Shown one piece after another: positions 1 to 12,405 of a stretch of 64,000 nt of DNA. The notes beneath the pieces are model-generated. The model ran no database searches. It saw nothing but the letters and a program-made list of their open reading frames with translations, and was not told where the DNA came from. The position numbers and the translations under genes were made by a program. The stretch comes from Pyrenopolyporus hunteri. Lineage: Eukaryota > Ascomycota > Sordariomycetes > Xylariales > Hypoxylaceae. Position 1 is the stretch's first letter. Every line of letters begins with the position of its first letter. The stretch spans positions 1,178,001-1,242,000 of the forward strand of contig CADCXC010000003.1 of NCBI GenBank assembly GCA_902806595.1, read 5' to 3'.

Positions 1-19
1 CGAGTAGACCGTTCCAGTC

Positions 20-3000
20 ATGGCGCCCAGCTCGGCGCATACGCCCCATCCCTCCAACGGCTCCGCGTCCAGCGAACGACGTTATAGCGTTACAAACGGG
101 AAAGCGGCCGTGGTGGCGGCTAGACACGATAGAACACCCAATACCCCGAAGAGGGAGGGCGGCGGGCGCGATAGGGCCCTACAAGATCCGGGGTTAACAG
201 ACTACGTACGTGCATTGTCCGTGCCCATGGACCTGTGGGAAGTGGTCGCACGTGCCTGGCTTTTGCGCTGACAGGGTTCATCATAGCGTCTAGGAGAATG
301 CCTGGGTAAGGGAGCGTTCGGCTCCGTGTACAAGGCGATTCACTGGGGTACCGGCGAGGCTGTCGCCGTGAAGCAGATTAAGCTGGTGAATTTACCCAAG
401 AGCGAGCTACGAATGATCGAGGTACGTCGACGTTGTCATAAGTACTTCAAATCGAATTGGGCGAAGCTGATATGATTTCAGGCCGAAATCGACCTCCTCA
501 AGAATTTGAATGTAGGTAGACCCCCTGTACCCTCGGCCATGAGATTGTGGCCATAATTCTTCGTAACTAACTTTGCCAAGCACGACAACATCGTCAAGTA
601 CATCGGATTTGTCAAAGCGGCAGATTGCCTTAATATCATATTAGAGTAGGTCATTTTCCCTGAGCCCGATAGCGCGCTGGAGATGCTGACGGACCTAAGG
701 TACTGCGAAAACGGTTCTCTACACTCAATATGCAAGGCGTACGGAAAGTTTCCGGAGAACCTAGTTGGTGTTTATATGACCCAGGTTCTCCAAGGCCTAC
801 AATATCTCCATGATCAGGGTGTGATACACAGAGATATCAAGGGAGCCAATATCCTAACGACCAAGGATGGCAAGGTGAAACTGGCGGACTTTGGCGTCTC
901 GACCAGTACCGTCGCCGGGCCCGATAAAGAAGCTCAAGTGGTAGGAACACCGTACTGGATGGCACCTGAGATCATCGAGCTGTCCGGTGCCACGCCGGCG
1001 TCTGATATCTGGAGCTTGGGTTGCACGGTTATTGAGTTGTTATCTGGTAAACCTCCGTATCACCATCTACAAGCCATGCCTGCATTGTTTGCTATCGTTA
1101 ACGATGACCACCCACCCCTTCCTGAGGGCGTCTCTTCGGTCCGTAATCCCATCCCACAGTTGTGCTGCGTCCACGAGAGCTGGGGCTGACATTGATATAG
1201 GCCGCGCGTGATTTCCTAATGCAATGCTTCCAGAAAGATCCCAACCTACGTGTTTCCGCAAGAAAACTGTTAAAGCACAACTGGATTGTAGGCTGCCGCC
1301 GGAGCGACGCGCCGGTGGCCAAAGCTCCAAGCAATTTCAGTCAGGCCGTCGAGGAAGTTAAACAGTGGAATAAGGCGCTTACTTCTTCCGAGACCAATCT
1401 TAGGGCTTCGGGAGGCTCCGATTCATCGGTTCCTTTCCATCATCATACGCATCAAATGCCACGATTCATATCACAGGAGCAGTCTAGATCTAATGTACCA
1501 GCTCCGTTAAAGGCACCTTTCGTATTCGCAAAGTCGAGACCCAACGCCGAAGACTTTCGTTCCCCTGAGCTTGCAGGTGCGTAACAAGCCCGCAGGTCGT
1601 AAAAGCTATCAAATTGTTAGTCACTAACTGCTTGACTTTTTAGATGATGACAATTGGGATGACGACTTCGCAACTGCGATCTCGCCGAGTGCCCTAAGAC
1701 TCCCTCATGTCAAACCTCAGGATCACTTCGGTGGCATGCTTTCAGCTGACCGTCTGAAGGCCTTCGCATCCATCGACAATTCGCGCGATATCTCCGCCCA
1801 CTGGGAGAATGATGACGACGGGGAGCTTATGACCATAAATAAATTGCAATCAGTTCAAGAAGAGGATCCACAGGAGAAGACAATTCGCCCGAATTGGAAA
1901 TTTACAGAAAACTCCGAGAGAATAGTAGAAACAAAATCTCAGTCGCACTCGCAAGCGCCAAAATCATCCCCCCGCAAACGGTCAACAAGCGGGCACCAAA
2001 AACAAAAATCCCAAGCGAGGAGCCAGCTAGGCAGCAAATTTCAATTACCGTCGCGACCTGACTTGGCATACAGAGAACAGACCACAGAAGATTATTCTGA
2101 CATCTTCGACGACAATGACAGCGTCTTTAATCAACGCTTGGGCCTAGCGAAAAAGGTACGTATTTTTTACCTGATCAGAGTAATTTCGTCGCATCTCAAC
2201 CCGTCCTATTTATTACGTTAGTAGGCACGGTACATTACTTTCTTAACTAACCTACATTTGCAGGCCGACACCCCTCAACTCCTTCATCCTCCTGAACTTA
2301 CCAGTTTGCCGCGGTCTGCGCAGTCACCGGTGACGGGGAGCGTAAGAAGGCAACCTTCAGCGCGACCTTCGGCTCTTCCCGACCGGCCGCTGCAGCGATC
2401 CAAATCGTCTATTGAAATTCAAAAGTTTGCCGAAGACGAAGAGGATGAAGATTTCTCTGACATTTTCGGCCCTAGCGACAACCTAACAGAAAAAGAAGAA
2501 AGCGACCGGGGCTCAGAGGACGGGAATCTTATGGTGCTGTCTCGTCTCTCGAATAACTCTTGGCTTGGCGACGACGAAGACGAAGACGACCCATTTGCCT
2601 CTATGGACCCTGATTGGGACGAGATGGATCTAGAAGCAAATATTGCGCGTGACCGGCACGCCCGGCTTGCCGAGAAGATCGAAGAACTTGTCCGCTCGCT
2701 CAAAACGACTGAGGGCGAGGAAAAGCTACTTGAATTATCAGGAGATCTGGTTAGTCACCCCTGTTCCCCACCCGACTGTGGATTTGCAGGACTGACAATG
2801 AACTCTAGTTAGGACTTCTGTGGGAGAATACCGAAGTCAAGAACCTAATCATTAGCGCCCACGGGCTACTTCCGATCCTAGAGGTCCTTGACCTTTGTAC
2901 CGTGAAGAGCAAGCAGCAGATGATCCTGCAGTTACTCCAAATAGTCAACGCGGTATGTCACAAGAGCCTTTGTGGGTAGTGATTCTCTTAACTGATCTCC

Positions 3001-5107
3001 ATTCAGATTATTCTAAATGACGTTGAACTTCAAGAAAACTTATGTTTTGTTGGTGGTATTCCGATAATCACCAAGTTTGCAGCCCGGCAATATTCGAACG
3101 AAATTAGACTCCAGGCTGCCGACTTCGTGGAACAGATGTATCAAACGTCTACCCTTACACTGCAAATGTTTGTCAGTGCTGGCGGTCTCAACGTCCTTGT
3201 CGAGTTCTTGGATGAAGATTATGATACCGCGAGGGAGTTGGTACTTATTGGTGTGAATGGTGTGTGGAGTGTTTTCGAACTCCAGGTATGTCGTCCTCAA
3301 CCTCGCTCTACATGCATCCTCCCCACCGACACTTATATCCAGGGCCCTACTCCAAAGAACGACTTCTGCCGAATATTCTCGAGAAACAACATCCTCGATC
3401 CCCTAGCTCTTGTTCTCCACCGAGTTCTTGATGAAGATAACGGAGATGAATTGACGGAACTAGTGGAGGGCCGTATCGTTAACATCTTCTACTTGTTTTC
3501 GCAAGCAGAGAACTTTGTCAAAGAGATGGTGGCCGAGCGGCAAGTATTAAAGAGTGAGTGGATTCATCCTAGCAACTGTAATACAAGCTAACACGGCATC
3601 AGGTGTCCTAAAGGATCTCCAACGGATGACACCCGCACACCAAATCACGATGTTGAAGTTTATCAAGAACCTTTCTATGCTCTCCACAACCCTGGACGCC
3701 CTCCATTCTGCAGATGCCATTGACCTCCTCATTGAGCTGCTTAGTGGTAGCATGAAAACGGGACATCCACACTTCCGCGAGATCTCCAATCAGGTACTCA
3801 ATACCATGTTCAATCTTTGCCGCTTAAGCAAAGACCGCCAAGAGTATGCAGCCGTGAACGGGATTATCCCTCTACTCTTAAAGATCATGAAGACGGATCG
3901 ACCCCCGAAAGAATTCGCCCTGCCTATCCTTTGCGATATGGCTCATTCGGGAAGCAAGGGACGACGTTTCCTATGGCAGAATAAAGGCCTCGACTTCTAC
4001 GTCTCGCTCTTAGCAGACCAATATTGGCAGGTTACCGCATTGGATGCCATCTTTGTTTGGTACGTGATCCTTGTGGCTTTGGAATGACTGTGCTGTACTA
4101 ACAAGCTGAAAAGGTTGCAAGAAGAGACTGCTAAGGTTGAAAGTCACCTCCTAAATGGTAACTTCCCTGACGAGATAATATCTTGTTTCAATGCCCAGAA
4201 AATGAATGCCTTCGACCCCAACCTTTTGGAACCATTGTTGAAGCTCCTCCGATTATCTCCGTCGTTGGCTGCATCCCTGGCAAAGTCAGATATGTACGCC
4301 GGAATCGCCCAGAAACTCTCGCAAAAGAAGGCGGTTGTACGCCTGAACCTCCTCCGTCTAGTTCGCAACATACTAGAAGCGCGACAGACCGACTATTTCT
4401 CTAACCTCAGAGATAAACAGCTCCAATCGCTGCTTGATGCCATCAAGATTCTTGCCGAGAAGGACTCGGCCGTACTTGTGCGAAACCTAGCAGCTGATCT
4501 AGTCGTTTCCCACATTGATGGAAATTCGGACCAACTTATGGCACCCTTATCAGCGTCATCGGGATCAGCAGGATCCAACCGTATGCGATCTGGCAGACGC
4601 ATATATACTCCACCCTCACTTCAATCCTCTTCTTCCGTACCAATTACGCCGACACACGCCTCTCGCCAATCCGCCGCGTTTATCGAAGTAGCATCAAGCC
4701 CGAAGCGTTCAGCTGTGTCACTCGCTCAAGAACGCGACCCTATCGCGTATCGCCCCAGGAGCAGAGACGACATCTCCAATATTCCTATCAGCACTCCCCG
4801 TCGGGCCAGCACCGACACCCAGCACGGCAGGAGCTCAAGCGGCAGCAAGAGTAGATTACCGAGAAATTTAGGTTTACACCCCTCTAGGCCAAGCTTGAGC
4901 GCTGCTGCAGCCGCTTCCCGTAGCGAAAGCGCGATATCCAACAAGGAGAACAACGGAAGCGGCGCAGACGACTTCGCCAGATACTCGAGAAGAGTGTCTC
5001 CACCGGACTCAAGCGCTAATTCCGGTACTAGGACTGCTTCATCGTCCGTATCGACTCCGGGCAAGCCGAGAAAGAGCCGGGCACCAAGCGAGGGGAAGCA
5101 AAAATAG
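20..5107 (+). CDS. sepH: Septation initiation network protein kinase (SepH / Cdc7-like), 13 exons
   Basis: Ser/Thr kinase of the septation initiation network, which in this family acts at the spindle pole body downstream of the Spg1 GTPase to trigger septum formation. Exons read as 20-205, 287-421, 482-511, 581-645, 700-1138, 1201-1576, 1644-2155, 2264-2749, 2809-2952, 3007-3285, 3343-3553, 3603-4059 and 4114-5107; all junctions keep frame and give about 1437 aa, close to the family's usual length. The kinase domain starts near residue 63: Gly loop LGKGAFGSVY, VAVK lysine about 91, HRDIK aspartate about 184, DFG about 202, APE about 227-229. An acidic linker with DEDEDD-type runs follows, then an Armadillo/HEAT-like helical region from about residue 744 to 1150, and a Ser/Arg-rich C-terminal tail. 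The start ATG is the only one that leads into exon 2; just 19 bases lie upstream in the window, so the promoter is missing. The exact edges of the smallest exons (3 and 4) are the least certain part. Confidence 0.93.
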
Positions 5108-6459
5108 AGCGCAAAATAACGCTTCATAGCCCGAAGAATACTAAAGAGTGCATATAAATGCTTCATGGGTCGCTGCCGCCCATGACAATTCACTAGCAGA
5201 GCTGTCTATGGTTTTTATGAAAATGAGGAAAATGCCGCTTTCATTTCTTCTAGTCGTATAGAAGGAAGGGAAGAAACGTTTGCATCTCAAGGAGGAGGGA
5301 GGCATTTTAGGTGGTTCCGCTTCTACGAAGCTCCGTTTCTTAGGTCCAGGGGTTTGTTCATCTGCATACAAGTACTGGCGTGAAGTAGGAGAAGGTTACA
5401 TAAGAAATGTCAATGAAATGGTGAGGCATGTGATGAATCTGACGGCCTCTCGGGGTGCATTGTACACAGGCCCGTAACCATGTGAATGACGCTAAGAAAG
5501 ACAAAGCGATCCATGTGGTATGAGAGGATGATTTGTGATGATGATTATCATGAACATAGTCGTCGACAGTTGGAGGTGGTCGTCGATAGTTGAGGATAGT
5601 TGTTGACGTTTAGGGATAGTTGTTGGTGGTTGAGGATAGTTGTTGACGTTCCAGGGCAGTCGTCGATGGCTAAGGGCGAAGTCGTCATAGAACGACTCTA
5701 TGGTACCGGTACCTGATGGCAATGAGTCGTCCTTCACTAGCTACTTGGGCTTACAGTGGGGGGCTTTCTATCACACATGCTAGAACAAAAGGTGCGGCAC
5801 GAATTTTGGGATCATGGGCTAAGAGGATTCATGGGCGCCACTAAATGCGAACTGTCCCTCACCGCGGCCGGTGGGGAATAACGACAACGGCCTTTGTATT
5901 TAGTCATGGTAGTGACTCAACTAATTCAGACGAGATTCATAGAACTTCTAGCCTATCTAATTATAAGTGGAATGAACGCATAACTTTCACGTAGCTAAGC
6001 TATGACCGCTATTGTGACATACAGTTCCCCTAATGAATAACCTCAAATTTCCCCTCATATCTCCACAGGCGGTATCTGACCTTCCTTGACGGGCTGCGGA
6101 ATGATGTCTTTATCTTGGCATCTCCATTATACGACGTGATACGCGATGCCGCGCCGGCACCCTATTCGAGCGTAACCACACAGGGTCGTAGCCATATCGG
6201 AATGGTGGCTTGACGCCATTATAGCCACAAAATGGTGATATTTTCTGCCCCAACAACAACTATCACATTCTGAAAGAATCTAGAACGTTAGGAATTTCTC
6301 TAATAACATGATATAGTCGAATCAACAACTACGAGTGTGTAGGCGTACTGACAGAGTGAGCTGGGTATCAATTTTATACGTGGTGGTAGTCAAAAAGGGT
6401 TTCAATACAGCAATCTATAAGATTGCATATTTGGGCGTCCCATACTTGCCTCCCCCGCG
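5108..6459. other. Intergenic region between the kinase and the carboxypeptidase
   Basis: This stretch holds the 3' flank of the kinase gene and the 5' flank of the carboxypeptidase gene. Apart from the minisatellite at 5561-5680 I see no coding signal; short ORFs here lack family features and splice context. The last 100 bases before the downstream ATG are AT-rich, as expected for a fungal promoter, but no single box stands out. Confidence 0.6.
5561..5680. repeat. Degenerate 20-bp minisatellite, six copies
   Basis: The six consecutive 20-base blocks beginning at 5561, 5581, 5601, 5621, 5641 and 5661 align without gaps. A typical unit is tgttgacgtttagggatagt, and the others vary it (for example cgtcgatagttgaggatagt). 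The period is exactly 20, so it is not a codon repeat. It lies about 450 bp past the kinase stop codon. Function unknown. Confidence 0.85.
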
Positions 6460-8254
6460 ATGGGACCATTGAAAATCAGCCGATGGACGCGGTTCCAGGC
6501 CTTGCTATCCATATGTAACTTAGTTAATGCCGTTCAGTACGGCGAGAACCACGCTCCAGTCGAGAAAGACGAGGAGTTGGTAGCTGCCAATTTCCCTGAT
6601 ACCAACGAGACGCTGCTCTCCCCGGCATTCGCGGATCCAGGAAGCGTCCTACCGGGCTTCGCCAACGGCACCGATGGGCCAACAGATGATGCTACGCTAG
6701 GTGTGTGCATAGAGATGGAGCACTGAAACGCGTTCATTTCTCTACACATTTCGTCTTCTGGTTGCTAATGAAGAAACAGACTTATTTTTGCGCTCAATCG
6801 CAGAGAGGAATGACTGGGTGCAATATAAAATTGCGGACTTTACCTCCGAGGAGGGCCGCCCATTCCCCTATGTCACCCTATCAAGTCCCTCTTTCGGGGA
6901 GAGCAAGAAACCCAAACTCCGCGTCTGGGTCCAAGGCGGCGTTCACGGTAACGAGCCAGCAGGAGACCAGGCGGTCCTTGCTCTTCTCGGCAAGCTAGAC
7001 GCAGACCGGAGCTGGCGGGAGCTCCTGCTCTCACGCCTGGACATCACACTCCTGCCACGCTACAACCCCGACGGCGTCGCGTACTTCCAGCGCGCTCTGG
7101 CCAGCAACCTGGACCCGAACCGGGAGCACACGAAGCTCTCGCGCGCGATATCCCGGGGCCACAAGCGGCTGCTGAGCTCGTTCGCGCCGCACGTCACGGT
7201 CGACATGCACGAGTTCACGGGGACGCGGCCGTACGGGCCCGGCGGCGCGTACAAGCACGGCATGGACGCGCTCATCGCCGCGGGCAAGAACCTCAACACG
7301 CACCCGGACATCCGCAACATCTCCGAGGCGCTGTTCGCGGCCGGGGTCGGCGCCCGCATCGAGGAGAAGGGCTTTCGCTGGGAGCCCTATTTCACGGGGT
7401 CGTCGACGGGCGGCGAGGATATCGTGCTCAGGGAGGCCGGGAGCGATGCTAAGAGCGGCAGGAATAATTACGGGCTGGCGCAGTCCGTGGCGATCCTGTG
7501 CGAGGTGAGGGGCATTAGGCTCGCGGATCAGCATTTCCAGCGCAGGGTCGCGACGGCGCTGAATATGGTCAGTGCGATATTGGACATTGCGCTGGAGAAT
7601 GCTGACGAGGTGTATGAGACGGTAAGTTCTCCTTATAGCCTTTCATACCTTACCTAGGGTAATTACATGCCCACCAACCTAGCTTCTTAGCTACTAACCA
7701 ATACCCAGGTCGAAAACGCCATCCAAAAGTTCATCCACAGCACCGCGCCCATCGTCCTAACCGACTTCCCCAACCCCACCACGCGCACCATCACCTTCGT
7801 CAACCGCACGTCCGGGCACCTCTCCCGCGTCCCCGTCACCTTCCTCAGCACAACCCCCACCACCGCGAACCAGACCCGCGCCCGCCCCGCCGCGTACCTG
7901 ATCCCGCGGACGTGGGCGTCCCTCGCCGCGCGCCTGCGCTCCGCCGGCGTCGCCGTCGAGACCCTGGCGGACGGGTACCGCGGGCCCGCGGAGGCGCTGA
8001 CCATCGCCTCGGCGGAGGTCGCGCGCGGGTACTACGAGGGCGCGGTGCAGGTGACGGTGACGGCGCGGGCGGCGCGCAGGGACGGGCTGGTGCTGCCGCC
8101 GGGGAGCTTCAGGGTGGATACGAGGCAGAAGAACGCGGCGCTGGCGTTCGTCGCCCTGGAGCCGGAGAATGAGGATTCGTACGTGCGGTTCAATGTCGTG
8201 CCCGTGAGGGAGGGCGACGAGTATCCCGTTTTTAGGATCTTGAGGGAGGGTTGA
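6460..8254 (+). CDS. Secreted M14 zinc metallocarboxypeptidase, 3 exons
   Basis: Predicted extracellular carboxypeptidase of peptidase family M14 that would remove C-terminal residues from peptides. Exons 6460-6700, 6780-7621 and 7709-8254 give about 542 aa. An N-terminal hydrophobic segment ending near residue 25 (after VNA) looks like a signal peptide. Zinc ligands are seen in VHGNEPAG (His136, Glu139) and DMHEF (His224); NPDG at about 176-179 and the catalytic Glu in CEVRG (about 322) complete the site. From about residue 365 a C-terminal domain of some 180 aa without recognised motifs follows. Coding DNA from about 7000 to 8250 is much richer in G+C than the neighbours, mainly at third positions. 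The downstream gene converges on it about 490 bp away. Peptidase class is firm; substrate preference is not visible. Confidence 0.9.
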
Positions 8255-8747
8255 GTGGGTTGGTGGGTGGTGAAAAGGGGGGGGGGGGGTAAGATTAATT
8301 GGGCGTGTGAAGATGTACTCAGAGTTCTGCGCGACTTCTTCAGGGGTAAACTATGTTGTGGCGGGCTCTTTCTAGGGAAAGGTCGAGGTCACATTCCAGG
8401 TCTATGATATTAATCCGCCAAATAGGGTTTATGAATGCGACGTCTATCTTAGGTAGCTAATCATATCTCTGCCCTCTAACCTTCAGGGCTCGACTAAAAA
8501 ACTTCTTAGTCTTAAGGTGGATTCTAACCAATACTCTAGGGTTTTGTTTTCTTTCTATCCCCGGTTCCTAGTAATGTAAATGATTGTATGCTTTTAGTGT
8601 TATGCCAACCCTTTCGTTGAGAAAGTGGCTAGCTAGGGCTTTTCAGTCTTATAATGGCCATTATATATCCTACATACTCTGTTACATGATCTGGAACCCG
8701 AGTCTCGCTACCCGTTGGTTCTGGATGGGGCCGTATTGAGCTCCACA
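8255..8747. other. Intergenic region between converging genes, with a 13-G run
   Basis: No coding signal seen. A homopolymer of 13 G residues lies at 8277-8289, just past the carboxypeptidase stop codon; its length should be treated as sequencing-uncertain. The rest is moderately AT-rich 3' flanking sequence shared by the two converging genes. Confidence 0.6.
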
Positions 8748-9344
8748 CTACTCGATCTGCTGCCATAGCCACAGTACTTGGGTGTGGCCCGCGGGAATCG
8801 ACGTCTGCTGCGATCCCCACACGTATTGCCATACTGGCGATGTTTCTCCGTCCGCCGGGATGGTCTTCACATCGTAGAAGCAGCTGACGTCTCCGTGGCA
8901 CAGGAACGGGTAGTTGAATCCCTAAGTAAGTTAGCTCATCCTATCATCCGTTTGCTTGACGCGATGGGGACTACGAACAGTGATGGTGTACAGCGAGTCT
9001 GAGACCGTTGCGACATAGTCCTCGAGGCAATGCCAGGAGTACGAGTGGGCGCCGTACGGATTGTCCGTGTTAGCCGGTTGCGTAGAGTCGCTGAATGTAC
9101 AGTTGCCAATGCTGCTGGAGAGCGTGTTGAAGTGCGCTTCGAGCTTGGTGAAAGTAGCGCAGTCGGACAGGGAGAAGGCGCCGCTCGCGTCTAAACACCC
9201 GATGCTATCGGCGGGTGTAGCTGTGCTCCAGTCCGAGCTGTTGAGGACGTGGATCTGCCCCGAGCCGGTGAAAGTCTGCGCGGCAGCTGGCGCAGCTCCC
9301 AAGGCGGAGAGCACGCAAAGGGCTACGGAGGACGTGAACTTCAT
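8748..9344 (-). CDS. Small secreted cysteine-containing protein, 2 exons
   Basis: Predicted secreted protein of about 179 aa. Exon 1 runs 9344-8979 and exon 2 8921-8748, joined across a 57-nt intron (donor GTTCGT, acceptor TTAG). I chose the ATG at 9344 because it is directly followed by a classical signal peptide (MKFTSSVALCVLSALG, cleavage near AAAQ at about residue 23); the frame is open further upstream but would bury the signal. The mature part has six cysteines, including HCLED and LCHGDVSC, two likely N-glycosylation sites (NSS, NCT), and a Trp-rich C-terminus (WQYVWG, VLWLWQQ). I do not recognise the family. Size, signal peptide and an even cysteine count resemble fungal effector candidates or small cell-wall proteins, but a function cannot be read. 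Confidence 0.8.
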
Positions 9345-9432
9345 GGTCGCGAGTTCGTGATGATGAAAACTACTCTGATGGTTCTGCTGAGCGGTGGTGA
9401 ACATCGACGAAGAGATGCGGCTCCTCACTAGC

Positions 9433-9443
9433 TATATATATTT
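9433..9443 (-). promoter_or_regulatory. TATA-like box upstream of the small secreted protein gene
   Basis: A run of alternating T and A (tatatata) followed by ttt lies about 90 bp upstream of the chosen ATG at 9344, a sensible place for a fungal core promoter with a short 5' leader. Positional inference only. Confidence 0.4.
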
Positions 9444-9444
9444 A

Positions 9445-10458
9445 GGAAGGTAGGATTCGGGGGCGGCATTGGTCTAGACCTTTGTCAAATCATTGTTTAC
9501 TCCAAACGGCAAAGCACACTCGACGCCCGCCCCCGTGGAGTGATTCCTTCCGAATTGGACGATGATTTCACATCGTCGACCAGCTCGTAAGCATTTGCTA
9601 ATCAGAGGTATGGGTGGCATTTAAGGCGTTCGCAGATATAAGATCTCTACCTTATTTCAGAATACTGTTCCCCCTTTCCACGAAGCGTATCATTTCACAT
9701 GCTGAAGATAATTTTGGGGATGGTGACATCTTCCTGATCTGCTACCACTGTACATTTTTGGACGGTTTGGAAGAAGGCCTAACTCGCGAGACCTCATTTA
9801 TCTCGATCTGGTTTATTTCGTGTGTCGCGCGGGTATTCCTTCGCTTACCAACGACTCCATAATAGCTTATAATAGTTGGGTGCATAGGACGTAGACAAAT
9901 TAGGCGACAGCCCATAGCAGGATTACTCCGCCATTGGCTACCATACACGGCGGGTAAGTGGCAAGGATAAATTAACGACTTGGAGATACCTACGTCGTGG
10001 GTGGGCTCACCGACACCATGAAAATTTTCGAGTTGTCCGAAACTACCTAACCATCCCCCATGAACTTGCAGCCGCGCCGTCTTGGCCCGGCCGGGGATGC
10101 GTGAGAGTGAGCCTTTTTAATCACGGGGTGACGAGAATGTGTCAGACGCATAGGGATGTTCGGCGTCGGATCAACTTGTCATTATTACAAATCCATCAAT
10201 CCAGCGAAAGGCCAGCCTCGTCGCCGAAAGAACTGGGGGCACAAACTATATGGGGACATATGGGGACATATGGGGGTAACCACCAAGTCAGCGATATCTA
10301 ACCTAGGTGAGGGAGCTGGTAGAGGTATTTGATATACTATCAACGAATGGAAACTGTCGAACAGCCTCGGTCTAAGCTTAATGATCCTCAAATTGATCTA
10401 AAATATTATACTCTGCAGAGGAGAGCTTGCATTGATAATGATTACGTTCTACGTCCTT
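9445..10458. other. Intergenic region with a 10-bp triplet repeat
   Basis: This contains the upstream region of the secreted-protein gene and the 3' flank of the transcription-factor gene. No convincing coding sequence is visible. At 10249-10278 the decamer tatggggaca occurs twice exactly and a third time with changes in its last bases. Confidence 0.55.
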
Positions 10459-12183
10459 CTAAGCCTTGGCCATCCAGCTTTGGGTCCTTTTATCATACAC
10501 GAATTCTCTCGTAACCATCTCCCAATTATAATCGTCAAACCTCCGTCTGTATTTCAACACGGCTGCCTCCGCGTAGCCGTCTGGCAGTTCTATCTCCACA
10601 TCGTGCAGTCTGTATGATGCGGGTAATATAGGCTGTCGGGCATCGCCTGTCTCGGAATCGTTGGAAGAGGTCATATCGAAACCCTCGTAGAAGTCGCCCT
10701 CTTCGACCTTGACTACCTCTTCCACGATCCGTGCTACTAAAGGAGAACACCAAATCCCTTCTTTGTGGTGTAAAGTATGCAAATACTCGACGGCCTTATT
10801 CCTGATTCGATGTATCCGGCATTTGACTGCGACGTAATAGAGCGCCGGAATCGCCCCTAGATCAATCGTCGAGCTAGACATATCTGAGAAATGTATCACT
10901 CCAATCAAATCCGGAGAGAATGAGAGACTTCGCAAGCTGTTCAGTTGATGGATGATAGACTCGAAAGCCCGCGTATGCAAGTCGTATCTTAATTCATCAG
11001 CCGGAAAGAGGCATGTATCACACATGATCTCCGCTACGAGATAATATACCCGCAGTAGTGCATGGGCTATACTGTTAAAGGTGACCCTCGAGGTTAGTAG
11101 GGTTGTCCCTAATGTTTTAAATGCTCGATACCATAAATCGACTTCTTCCTTCAAGCGCCGCTGCCTGGTAACGAGGCTGCTTTGGTCTTTTTCGTTGCTC
11201 GATTGCGCTTGACGGCGGCATTGATGGCTTAGAAAGAAGATCTGGCTGAACAATCGATCTAGATGCTGCCTCGCCTGATTAAATGACTGGAATACCAACG
11301 CAGAGGCTGGGGGTTCTGAACTGTGGCCCTCTCGGGCAAAGTTCAGGTACACCGAACCTTGACCTAGGAACTTTGCCTGTATGTCAAGTCTAATAAAAGC
11401 TTGGATAATCGAGGCGTCTGCCGAATCGCAGCACGGGTTTCTGGATATACTATGATTATCAGCGGCACCCGAGCAAGCTTGAAACTCTTTTATAAGCTTT
11501 AGGCCGTTTTGAAGATGAGTGTGCCCCGTCTTGCAACGACCTTGAAGGTATTCCATTACGACGAATAGCAGGCACGTGATGAGAGCAACGCGACGTGACG
11601 AGTTAGTCCTGTCTGAAAAGTGTGGTTGGAGGTTAGTTATGGCTCTACTGTAATGCTGCAACGTGAATTGTTCTTGCTCGTCTGGGATGTCGTTAGGCGC
11701 AGAAGCATCTACGCAAAGGCCTTCTCGCCTATGGGCGGAGCTTAAGGCGAGGATAGCATGTAAAACGGCAAGCTCGTCCGAAGCTGCTTGGAACACAAGG
11801 CTGTCCCAGAAGTAGGACCTGAAAGCGCCCGGGAGCTTCGGGACGGTTCGGCGCGTAAACCACTCGAGATGTCGGCTCTCTTCCTTGTCCGCTGTTCCGA
11901 CGAGCAGCGTATAAGGCCCGGTGAGGGTTCTGCTTGCGTTGGAACCGACGTGACGATGGCCGTAATGGTTCCCCCCTCCGCCCCATATTCCGTAGCCTTC
12001 ACAGACACGGCCGGTAGAGAGGCACCGGAAACATACGGGCCTGGCCTCGTCGCATTTGACTTTCCTGATCCTTTCGCAGGGTTAATATGCATATACCCCA
12101 CATAGTCTCTATCCGAGATAACCAACTCACTTGCAAGTTCGACAACCCGACTTCACCTTGGTCCTTTTCGGGCGTGATTCCAT
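10459..12183 (-). CDS. Zn2Cys6 fungal-specific transcription factor, 2 exons
   Basis: Nuclear DNA-binding regulator of the Gal4-type binuclear cluster class. Exon 1 is 12183-12131 and exon 2 12070-10459, giving about 554 aa. The 60-nt intron (GTGAGT ... TTAACCCTGCGAAAG) falls inside the zinc cluster; joining the exons restores the exact spacing C-x2-C-x6-C-x6-C-x2-C-x6-C at residues 14, 17, 24, 31, 34 and 41. A basic N-terminus (RPKRTKVK) precedes it. The rest is the helical regulatory region common to these factors, with FWDSLVFQAAS and LHAILALSSAHRRE near residues 110-140. The ATG at 12183 is the only one that gives the first two cysteines. It starts about 220 bp from the edge of the 30.9-kb AT block, so most of its upstream region is that element. 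The reading frame is intact and shows no RIP damage. The regulated pathway is unknown. Confidence 0.88.
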
Positions 12184-12405
12184 CTGGGGAGGGGCCTGGG
12201 GTTTGATAACGAACGATGACGGCAAGGATTAACCTCGTTTTGACATGTTGTCGGGTCTAGAGCCGGATATTGGGAAAAGGCGGTAGGCGGTACGGACGCT
12301 GAAGAAAGTTGGATCAGTTAAGTCGTAATCTAGTCAGGGGCAAGAGAGGAGGAATTTAAGGAATCTTGGTGTGTAGGCGCAGGCGTTACGCACGCGGTAT
12401 GGTGG
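12184..12405. promoter_or_regulatory. Short upstream region of the Zn2Cys6 gene, ending at the AT block
   Basis: About 220 bp of normal base composition between the transcription-factor start codon and the left inverted repeat. It must hold the proximal promoter of the minus-strand gene. No clear TATA or CCAAT box was identified. Confidence 0.4.

Noticed and set aside
8979..9428. Upstream ATG at 9428 for the small secreted protein
   Set aside because: The frame is open, but the extra 28 residues are His/Gln/Ser-rich and would precede a well-formed signal peptide; the ATG at 9344 is preferred.
12380..12400. TTAC near the left edge as a Starship-type target site
   Set aside because: A TTAC occurs at about 12385, but no matching direct repeat lies at the right edge and no tyrosine-recombinase gene is readable.
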